From assembly GCA_003550275.1 (NCBI GenBank), contig QXCW01000002.1:1240001-1304000 (forward strand): a stretch of 64,000 nt of DNA, written 5' to 3'. Each line of letters opens with the position of its first letter. The stretch's first letter is position 1. Positions 44,736 to 56,700 of this stretch are shown here, piece by piece. The DNA comes from Flavobacteriaceae bacterium MAR_2010_72. GTDB lineage: Bacteria; Bacteroidota; Bacteroidia; Flavobacteriales; Flavobacteriaceae. A program made the position numbers and the translations under genes. Below the pieces are notes generated by a model. That model was given only the letters and a program-made list of their open reading frames with translations. It was not told where the DNA came from and ran no database searches.

Positions 44736-44766
44736 AAAAAAAGCAGCCCTATGAGCTGCTTTTTTT
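44736..44766 (-). terminator. Intrinsic terminator of the giant adhesin gene
   Basis: AAAAAAAGCAGC, loop CCTATGA, GCTGCTTTTTTT: a 6-bp GC-rich core extended by A/T pairing with a T run on either strand. It begins 23 bp past the stop codon at 44790. Confidence 0.85.
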
Positions 44767-44789
44767 ACAATATATAGAATTATATAGTT

Positions 44790-47700
44790 TTAGAATTTAA
44801 TAATAACTTTCTTATTGACCGTTGCACGGCTCGTTTCTACTTTAAGAATGTAATTGCCTTCTGAAATTTTAGAAACAGGAATTCTAATCTCATTGTTGGC
44901 CATTGGCAGGTTAGTCATGTTCCATGATTTCACCGTTTGGCCTAACATATTAATTAGGTAGATCTGTCTAACATCAACGCTATTAATGGTTTTTACATAA
45001 ATTTCATCCGTACTATTCAGGTAGTTAACAATAATGTTTTGAGCTTCCTCATCTTCTACAGATAGCGTTCCACTATTATCTTGGAATGCGATATAGAACC
45101 TATTTAGATAGTCGTTAGCATCTAAACTGATTTGATAGTTAACATCATTAAATCTTGTATAAGTACCTAACAAGGCGTCATAAATATAAACATCAATAGG
45201 ATTCTCAAAATTCTCAAGTTCAGTTAACTCTATTTCAATGTTGCCATTGGATGTCAAGAACATACCTAAAGGATATTGTTTGGTTTTAACAAAATCACCG
45301 ACACCTTGTATGACATAACGATCACCATTGATCATCCAATTTAAATCATTTGGGAAGGTTTCAAAATTAAGGGCATCGTAGCCATAATCTACGCCATCTG
45401 TAGCTAAACCATTAGGAACAAATCCTAATAATAACGGTCGTGTAGCACCTTCTGGGGTTTTGAATGTAAGTCTAACACGTTTGATGTCATCTTCGGAATT
45501 GGATTTTTCACCTTTGCCTTTTGGTTTACCTTTATCAGTACCGCCCTTTGATCTGATAAATGTAGATCCATTAGCACTATTGTCATTGGTTTCCCTCACA
45601 AAAACACGTTGACTATTCTGGAATAGGACATTTCCACCATTTCCACCTGAACCATAAGTATCATCTGCAGCGGTGACAAAGAAACCTTGTCCTACAGGAA
45701 TATATCTTCCTGGAATTTTTGTTCCAGCACCACCAATAATGATTACACCGTCTGAGGTTGGTGGTGGAGTCACAGCAGCAATACCTCCAGAAAAATTGTA
45801 AACCGCATAGCCACCTTGATAATCTCTTAATATGTGGGTTTGGTTAGCTGGGTAATGTTCCCAGAAATAAAGTGCACCATTAATGCTTCCTGTACCCGAA
45901 GGCCCATTATCTGTTAAAAAGGCATTGGCATCAATGGCAGATGAATATGGGTTACCTACCAAGGCATCATTGCCTAAAATTAAAGGATTAGTAATATCAG
46001 CATTATTTGGCTTACCTCTAAACACATAGTTTTGTAAAGGGTTAGTGCCATTATAGGTGCTATAACCGCTACCTTTCATCGTGAATCCTAAACCAGCAGC
46101 AATAGTTGCTGTTTCTTGTTTATAGCTCCAGTTGGCATAAGTATTTGTCACATAGTTTTCATAAGCCCAGATCCAGCGTCTACTGATGGTTTTTGGTGTT
46201 GTTAAAGGTGCATCATAGCTACTTGTCCATTGTAGATTTACCGGTGAAGCTGAATTGGTACCGTCCATTAAAACATTAGCCACATTGTACGGTGTATTGT
46301 TTGCCGAAGTATTTATTGGATTTACAAATGAACTTAAATAATTATAGTTATGATAATTTGACGTTCCTTGTTGATCGCGTTCTATATAGCCTCCACTAGT
46401 TGGATTCAACATACTTTCGTTCACTTGAGTGCCAGAGTATCGTTTTTGAACCAATTGTGATTCGCCAACAAGATCAATGATACCATCAAGCTCTAAATAA
46501 TGAGTTACCCACAAGCCATGACCTGTATTGTTTTCATCTTGAGTGCCTTGCGCTGTAATGGTCAATTGGCTATTTGGATTAACGACTAATCCTAATAATG
46601 TAATGTCCCTTGGACTAGCTGATGTTAAATCAGAGTCGACATTGTGGGAAGTTCTAACAATATTCCAATCAATTCGTGTTGTACCATCGATTCCAAGTGC
46701 ATTTGGATAATCCCAAACCGTATGGCCCCAACGCCAAGGTGACGATGCATCCGATGCGGTATTATACCAATTACCAGTATTATCAGTTTCATATGGTAAT
46801 GGTGAATTCTCCAATTGCCAAGTCGTAATATTTCGCATTTGACCATCTCGTGTGCCTGCATTAGCTAATAGATAACCTCCTGCAATATCACCGTCAGCTT
46901 GATTCATTCTATAATAGCCATTTAAATCAGTCCATGATAAAGCCGATGGAGGACCAGGGATGTCGATAGGGATAACCTCTCCTCTTACATTCCCAGCATT
47001 ATCAATAATCTCTTGGTTCATCATATGTCGAATTTGTTCAACAGATAATTCTCTATTCCAAATTCGCAATTCGTCTAACCAACCCGAAAAGTAATTGATT
47101 GGTGTTGGATTGCCACCTCCAGCACTTCTATCCATAGCGCCCATAATGCATTCAAAAGTATTCCCTATTGGAGCAGCACCACTTGTTGTTGAGCCTAACT
47201 CAATACCATCTATATACATTTTATAGGTATTGCTACCATTAAATGTAACAGCAACATGATACCATCTATCCGTACCAATAGTATTGCTATGAGTTAAGGT
47301 GCCACCGTTATTCCAATTGAACGAAATTTGATTATTCTGCAAGCGTAAATCATAGCCACTGGTTAAGGTTGAGCCATCACGTTTGGATAAAATGGTTTGA
47401 GTAAAGTTGTTAGGACCTCCATCTTCTCGTGTTGGATCAGGTTTTACCCAAATTTCAATACTAAATGGTCCAGAGTTTAAATGATAATCGTTTCTAAAAG
47501 TGACATTATCATCAATACCATCAAAGTCTAATGTGGAACAGCTGGATAAGTTAACAACTACGCTATCTGAACAATCTCCGCCAGCACCATGAACAGTCCA
47601 TGTAAGTGTGTACTGACCTCCAGGTCCGGCAAATTCAGCTCTAGGGTCTGTGGGGCTTGGGAAGAAATAATCGGCTGGATCTTCAGTTGCCCAATTAATT

Positions 47701-50700
47701 CCAACAACTGCAGGCCCAGAAGTAATAGACCACTCACCTAAAGCACCAGTGCCATCATAGTCAAACGCAGGCCCTGATGGTAAGGTGTACAACCCTGGGG
47801 TCCAATTACCAGAAGCTACAAGTTCAGTCCAGTTTCTTCGCGACTTTTTAGTGTTATCGTAGGCATGTAATTGCGCTGCATTACCACAACCTACAACGGT
47901 TTGGTCAACACCAGCATATGCCAAATCAACAGTAAGTAAAACGTCTTCGGAACCTTCAGGAGCTAAACTTCTACAACCATTAATATAGGTGGTTACCGTA
48001 TATATTTGCGCACCCGGTGTTATAGGTGTATGTACAATTGTATTGTCGTTGGAAATAAACATACCAAATTGATCGGTCCATTCAATAGTACTTCCTCCAG
48101 CTGCTCCTGGAAGCTCAATATTATCAAGTGCCCAAACGCTTTCGCAATTACGTACCAAAACAAAACGAATACGCATGTCTGTATTACCAAAATAAGAGCT
48201 TAAATCTAATGTTGTAGTATTTACATTGAAATTAGTTAAATTACCTGAATTCACTGGAGTAGGGCTAGTTCCAGTAACCACTGCACCCGTTCTCCAAGCA
48301 TTATCTACAACTTGATCATCAGGTATATTATTCCAAGTGCTTCCTCCATTTGTTGATATTTGTATAATGGCCTGACCTGCAGGATAGTTAACAGGGCTAC
48401 CACTGGGCCCAGTGCAAGTTTGAGCGCCAGCTAATATAAAGGCTTCATCAAATGTTAAAATAGCATCTTGTAAGGTCATTAAACTGAATATAGGTGTTGT
48501 TAATGTGGTCATGGCCACACCACCTTCATAATAATACGGATCATTGGTTTGGTTTTGGTTTAAAACCCCACCAGCAATAGCATATTTTGGTTCCCCAGAA
48601 TCCCAGTTAATAGGACCTATTCCGGCAACTGTTAACGGATGCGGATTCGTGCCAGACCAGTTATTGTTTTTAAGGTTATTTCCAGACGCGCTCAACCCTC
48701 TAACAGCACCATCTACAAGCCAGCTACTAGGGTCTTGCGTATTGATTTGCCCTGTATTAAAAAGTCCTTCACTGTTTAATTGTTCAGCTCCAAAATTTGT
48801 TGAGGCAGTCATTGTTGAGCTATCACCATAACAAAACTCGGTTGGTGAAGCTATTACAGGTTCAGGTTTTAGGTCTGGTGGTATAACACTCACATAAGCA
48901 ACAGATGAATAACCAGCATTTCCGCAAGTACTTCCAGTGTTGAAAACAACCCTATAACTGGTAACGCCAATAAGACCTGTAAAATCATAAGTAAGAATAT
49001 TGTTGTCAGGATCACCATCACTAGGTGCTGTGACAAATCCAGAACCATTATTATATTGCCATTCTTGAATGTATGGAATATAGGAAGGATCGATATGTAG
49101 AGTCAATGTCCCATCACCTTCATGACATGCAAGGATCTGGCTACTTATGGGACCTGGACTTGGTGGTGTCGTTTGATCATAAGCAAATCCGTCAAGAAGC
49201 GCATTAGCCAAGTCAGGATCTATGGTAATAGTCTGTGATGACTGTACTTGTCCGCAACCATTTGTTATGGCTCCAAATGTATAATATACCGTATAGGTTC
49301 CTATAGTACTTGTATCAAGGTCAATTGTTCCTGTTGAAGAATTAATCACTAATCCTGCAGGACTTGATGAGAACGTGCCACCTGTTTCATTAACATTAGG
49401 CGTGGGGTCCGTGCCATTTTCACAATATTGAGCAGAAGCATATGAAAAAGTGGCATCTGGTTCAGCTTCGATTTCTACATTAAAGGTCGCTGTTACTTGT
49501 CCGCAATACGCAGACGCAGGTATAGTATAAACTACGGTATAGGATCCAATAGAACTTCCATTGGGTGTAATTAAACCAGTTGAGGAGTTGATGTTTAAAG
49601 TTGGTCCACCTGTATTGACTACATAGGAATAGGTTCCAGCAGATCCGTTGTTCTGTGTTAAATTTACAGCATAGGTAGCCACATCAGATTCACAATAAGC
49701 AGAACTTGAATAACTGATAGTCGCCGTTGGTAATGGATCGATGGTAAGCACCAAAGAGTCATTCACGTTACCACAAGGACTCGTTGCATTGGTAGTTGTA
49801 AAGGTCAAGGTTACAGTTCCATTGCTTATATCCGTAGCACTAGGCGTATAGGTCGAATTTGTACTATTAATAGCACTAAAACCTCCAGAATTACCGCTGC
49901 TTGAAGTCCATGTGCCTGTTGAAGCACTTCCTCCAATGGTTGCATTCAGCGAAGCACTATTGTTAGAACAAATGGTTTGGTCAGGTCCAGCATTGACAGT
50001 TGGTAACGGATGGACTACTAAATTTCCTGTTAATGAGCTCACACTGCCGCAATTTCCTATAGGAGGTCCAGAAAAGACGACATAATAGTCTCCAGCATCA
50101 GTTGGTATAAGATTGGTCAAATTCAATGTTGCAGTACTTCCTGTACCATTAGCGCCTGAAATAGCAATATCTGATGGTGAGTTGATTTTATACCATTGCC
50201 AAGAATCTATAGTACCATTGGCGTCAACAGTAAATGTATAGCTGTCATTTTCACAACGAATGCCTGAAACAGGTTGAGAACTAACATCAATAGAAATATT
50301 TTCATTGACGTTAAGGGTTACGGTTTGTGAGGTAACTGAAGGACAATCTCCAGCACTATTACTGATCACCACATAATAAGAACCTGCATCGGTTAAAGAG
50401 GCCGATGGGAAATTTAATATGTTTGAATTAGTTCCAGTCGGAACATACCCACTACCGCCATTAAAATACCACTGATAGGATAGATCATCTCCAGCAGCAA
50501 CAACACTTAAACTCGTTGCATTGTTTTCACAAATTCCAACATTTTCAGGTTCAGTATAAATGATGATTTCATCTCTAATGGTTAGGGTCATCGTATCATT
50601 TGTGGCTGGGCAAATACCTGCTGGATCATTGGTTGTATAGGTTAAAACTACACTGCCATTACTAATATCATTAGCACTAGGGGTATAAACGGCAGTCGTT

Positions 50701-53700
50701 AAATTGTTACTAAAACTTCCAGTTCCACTCGAAGTCCAAGTTCCAGACGTAGCACTACCACTTAAGGTGGCTGCCATTGTTGCGGTTTCATTAGAACAAA
50801 TGGTTTGATTTAGTCCAGCATCAACAACTGCTGCAGGATTAATGGTTAAAACCATAGCGTCATTTACAGCACTACATACACCAGAAGGATCGTTTGAGGT
50901 ATAGGTTAAAGTTACTGCACCATTAGCAATATCCGTAGCGTTGGGTGTATAAACAGCAGTCGTTGAATTATTACTAAAGCTTCCACCACTACTAGAGGAC
51001 CAAGTACCTGAAGTAGCACTGCCTCCTAAACTCGCAGCCATGGTGGCCGTAGAACCTTCACAAATAGTGAAATCTGGTCCAGCATTAATAGTTGGTGCTT
51101 GATTTATCGTTAATACCATTGAGTCACTTACGGCAGGGCAAGGTCCTGAAGGATCATTGGTAGTATAGGTAATTGTAACCGTACCATTGGCTATATCTGT
51201 GGCATTAGGTGTATAAACTGCTGTAGGGCTATTGTTGCTAAAACTACCACCACTACTTGAGGTCCAAGTCGCGGAACTCGCACCTCCACCAAATGAACCA
51301 GACATGGCTGCAGTAGAGCCTTCGCAAATACTAAAGTCAACTCCGGCATTTACTGTTGCTACAGGATTAACCGTAACAACTGCGTTTCCAGAAACACCTT
51401 GACTACAAGAAGGATTGGCATTGTGACTCACACTTAATAATGAATAGGTTGTAGTTGTGCTTAAAGCTGGAGTGGTCAATGTAGCTGTTCCCGAACCACC
51501 AATAGCAATCGTTTGATTGGGGCCACCGTTAACTTGATAGGTAACAGTGGAATTTTGTGTTCCCGTAAATGTAATGTTTGTACTTTGGCCAGCACAAAGT
51601 GTGGTGGCACCAGCGATACTAGCCGTTGGGACGGGTAGTACATAAATGGTCATAAAATCTTCTACATTACCAGAACAGGTATTATTTGTATTATTGATTG
51701 TACTAAATATTCTAATGGTTACACTTCCTCCAGGTCCAACGCTTCCGGGCAACGTATAATTTGAAGTTACACTATCAGGATCTGAAAATGATCCGCCGGA
51801 TGTTAATGCCGCCCAATCCCACTGGTTCTGTCTTCTAATAACACCACCTATTTGACCTGCAAGTTGCACGCTTGTCGTTCCAGCGCAAACATATTGGTCA
51901 GGTCCGGCATTAACATACACAAAGGTATCCGTACTTACTAATAATTCACTGTAAGTACTTGTGCCACATAAATTTGTTGCAGTGACTCGTATTGGGACAT
52001 TTGTTTGATTTAGATTATTCACGTAATCTACAGTGACTGAATTGGTGCCGGCACCACTGGTAATTGTAAATCCAGCAGGAAAGGTCCAGTTATAAGTTTG
52101 TATGTTCGGGTCATTAGGCACTGAATATACCAAACCGTAGGAAGGCGGGCAAACACCTGAAGGACCAGTTATGGCACCGGGAACTGCAGGCGTGGTATAT
52201 ACCGTCATTGTAATGGCATTACTGGTTACAAGCGCATTATCATTACAAGGCTCACTAGTTGCCATTTGCACGGTAACTACATTACCATTAACTAAAGTAG
52301 TTGATGAATACGTAGGACCATTGCCAACAGCGGTAGCCCCAACATACCAGGTATAAACCGGTGTTGAGCCACCATTGGTTGGTGTTGCTGTAAACGTAAC
52401 ATTTGTACCAGAGCAAATAGAGGTTGCAGACGCACTAATACTAACCGAAGGAGTTAAAATTGGATTAACATTGATAATCACAGAGTCAGTTGCATAACAT
52501 CCAGTACCTGCATTTTCACTTCTCACAAAATAAGGTGTTGTACTCGAAGGTGACACCGTTGCGCCTATAGCATTAGTGCCGTTATTGGCATCGTTTTGGG
52601 TAGTATAATAGGATAGCGTTCCACTACCACTAGCAATGGTACTTAAATTAAAGGAATTTCCCACACAAATACTTTGGTCTGGTCCGGCATTTACAGTTGG
52701 AAGCGGATCAATAGTAATGTTAATCGTATCGGTAACATAACATCCCGTACCAAATTCACTTCTTACATAATAGGTTGTTGCACTGGTTGGACTTACAGTC
52801 GCCGAAATAGCACCAGTATCATTATTGGCATCAGCCTGGTTCATGTGAAAGGTTACTGTAGTACCATTGGTACTCACTAGAGTATTTAAATCGATACTAC
52901 TTTGGCTATTCGCGCAAACCGATCCGTTGGAAGTTGATAGGGTTGGTAAGGCATTAACCGTGACTGTAATACTATTAGAACTAGTGGCTGGTACTGGACT
53001 CGCACACTGCACGTAGGAGGTTACTTCTAATGTTACTACATCGCCATTGTTCAAGCTACTTGTTGTAAAGTTTTGTGTGGTGGCGGTATTTGCACCATTA
53101 ACTTTCCACTGATAGGTAGGATTTGCTCCTCCATTCGTGATGCCACTTGGCGTAAATGTAACTGATGCTCCAGCACAAATGGTGTTTGGTCCATTAATAG
53201 TAAAGGATACATTTCTCAACGCATTAACGGTCATATTAATGACATTACTATTGGCAGTTGTACCACAAGCCGAAAGATTAGAAGTCATAACCGCTCTAAC
53301 CGCATCTGCGTTGTTTAGTGTAGTACTTGTAAAGGTCGGACTTACACCTTGGCTCACATTATTCACAAACCATTCATAAGTGCCACCGTTTGATGGTGTA
53401 GGTGTAAAAGTTACCGAGGTGCCTTGGCAAATGGTAGTTGATGGTGAAGCGGTAATACTCACCGTAGCACTGGCCGCTGCATCTATAACCGTAACATCAA
53501 AGCTACACGTCGCTGTGTTACCTGCAGCATCGGTCACTACAAAGGTATTTGTAGTCGTACCAACTGGGAATGCACTGCCTGAAGCTAATCCTGCAGTTTG
53601 GACGGTGTTGGCACCAGAACAGTTATCAGTTCCTGTTGGTGCGGTATAATTTACAACAACACTACAAGTTGAAGGGGTATTGGTTACCGTGATATTACTA

Positions 53701-56700
53701 GGGCAGGTAATAGAAGGCGCATCATCATCAGTAATGGTCACGTCAAAAGAACACTGCACGGAGTTTCCGGCAGCATCTTGGGCGGTATATGTTACGGTTG
53801 TTGTTCCTACAGGGAATGTAGCTCCCGGGCTATGCGTGCTGGTAAAACTAGTTACTGCACAATTATCGGCAGCTGTGGGTGCTGTCCAAGTTACCACGGC
53901 ATTACATCCAGAGGCATCTGTACCTTGGGAGATATTTGATGGGCATCCTGAAATTACAGGCGCATCATCATCAGTAATGGTCACGTCAAAAGAACACTGC
54001 ACGGAGTTTCCGGCAGCATCTTGGGCGGTATATGTTACGGTTGTTGTTCCTACAGGGAATGTAGCTCCCGGGTTATGCGTGCTGGTAAAACTAGTTACTG
54101 CACAATTATCGGCAGCTGTGGGTGCTGTCCAAGTTACCACGGCATTACATCCAGAGGCATCTGTACCTTGGGAGATATTTGATGGGCATCCTGAAATTAC
54201 AGGCGCATCATCATCAGTAATGGTCACGTCAAAAGAACACTGCACGGAGTTTCCGGCAGCATCTTGGGCGGTATATGTTACGGTTGTTGTTCCTACAGGG
54301 AATGTAGCTCCCGGGTTATGCGTGCTGGTAAAACTAGTTACTGCACAATTATCGGCAGCTGTGGGTGTTGTCCAAGTTACCACGGCATTACATCCAGAGG
54401 CATCTGTACCTTGGGAGATATTTGATGGGCATCCTGAAATTACAGGCGCATCATCATCAGTAATGGTCACGTCAAAAGAACACTGCACGGAGTTTCCGGC
54501 AGCATCTTGGGCGGTATATGTTACGGTTGTTGTTCCTACAGGGAATGTAGCTCCCGGGTTATGCGTGCTGGTAAAACTAGTTACTGCACAATTATCGGCA
54601 GCTGTGGGTGCTGTCCAAGTTACCACGGCATTACATCCAGAGGCATCTGTACCTTGGGAGATATTTGATGGGCATCCTGAAATTACAGGCGCATCATCAT
54701 CAGTAATGGTCACGTCAAAAGAACACTGCACGGAGTTTCCGGCAGCATCTTGGGCGGTATATGTTACGGTTGTTGTTCCTACAGGGAATGTAGCTCCCGG
54801 GTTATGCGTGCTGGTAAAACTAGTTACTGCACAATTATCGGCAGCTGTGGGTGTTGTCCAAGTTACCACGGCATTACATCCAGAGGCATCTGTACCTTGG
54901 GAGATATTTGATGGGCATCCTGAAATTACAGGCGCATCATCATCAGTAATGGTCACGTCAAAAGAACACTGCACGGAGTTTCCGGCAGCATCTTGGGCGG
55001 TATATGTTACGGTTGTTGTTCCTACAGGGAATGTAGCTCCCGGGCTATGCGTGCTGGTAAAACTAGTTACTGCACAATTATCGGCAGCTGTGGGTGTTGT
55101 CCAAGTTACCACGGCATTACATCCAGAGGCATCTGTACCTTGGGAGATATTTGATGGGCATCCTGAAATTACAGGCGCATCATCATCAGTAATGGTCACG
55201 TCAAAAGAACACTGCACGGAGTTTCCGGCAGCATCTTGGGCGGTATATGTTACGGTTGTTGTTCCTACAGGGAATGTAGCTCCCGGGTTATGCGTGCTGG
55301 TAAAACTAGTTACTGCACAATTATCGGCAGCTGTGGGTGCTGTCCAAGTTACCACGGCATTACATCCAGAGGCATCTGTACCTTGGGAGATATTTGATGG
55401 GCATCCTGAAATTACAGGCGCATCATCATCAGTAATGGTCACGTCAAAAGAACACTGCACGGAGTTTCCGGCAGCATCTTGGGCGGTATATGTTACGGTT
55501 GTTGTTCCTACAGGGAATGTAGCTCCCGGGTTATGCGTGCTGGTAAAACTAGTTACTGCACAATTATCGGCAGCTGTGGGTGCTGTCCAAGTTACCACGG
55601 CATTACATCCAGAGGCATCTGTACCTTGGGAGATATTTGATGGGCATCCTGAAATTACAGGCGCATCATCATCAGTAATGGTCACGTCAAAAGAACACTG
55701 CACGGAGTTTCCGGCAGCATCTTGGGCGGTATATGTTACGGTTGTTGTTCCTACAGGGAATGTAGCTCCCGGGTTATGCGTGCTGGTAAAACTAGTTACT
55801 GCACAATTATCGGCAGCTGTGGGTGTTGTCCAAGTTACCACGGCATTACATCCAGAGGCATCTGTACCTTGGGAGATATTTGATGGGCATCCTGAAATTA
55901 CAGGCGCATCATCATCAGTAATGGTCACGTCAAAAGAACACTGCACGGAGTTTCCGGCAGCATCTTGGGCGGTATATGTTACGGTTGTTGTTCCTACAGG
56001 GAATGTAGCTCCCGGGTTATGCGTGCTGGTAAAACTAGTTACTGCACAATTATCGGCAGCTGTGGGTGCTGTCCAAGTTACCACGGCATTACATCCAGAG
56101 GCATCTGTACCTTGGGAGATATTTGATGGGCATCCTGAAATTACAGGCGCATCATCATCAGTAATGGTCACGTCAAAAGAACACTGCACGGAGTTTCCGG
56201 CAGCATCTTGGGCGGTATATGTTACGGTTGTTGTTCCTACAGGGAATGTAGCTCCCGGGCTATGCGTGCTGGTAAAACTAGTTACTGCACAATTATCGGC
56301 AGCTGTGGGTGCTGTCCAAGTTACCACGGCATTACATCCAGAGGCATCTGTACCTTGGGAGATATTTGATGGGCATCCTGAAATTACAGGCGCATCATCA
56401 TCAGTAATGGTCACGTCAAAAGAACACTGCACGGAGTTTCCGGCAGCATCTTGGGCGGTATATGTTACGGTTGTTGTTCCTACAGGGAATGTAGCTCCCG
56501 GGTTATGCGTGCTGGTAAAACTAGTTACTGCACAATTATCGGCAGCTGTGGGTGCTGTCCAAGTTACCACGGCATTACATCCAGAGGCATCTGTACCTTG
56601 GGAGATATTTGATGGGCATCCTGAAATTACAGGCGCATCATCATCAGTAATGGTCACGTCAAAAGAACACTGCACGGAGTTTCCGGCAGCATCTTGGGCG

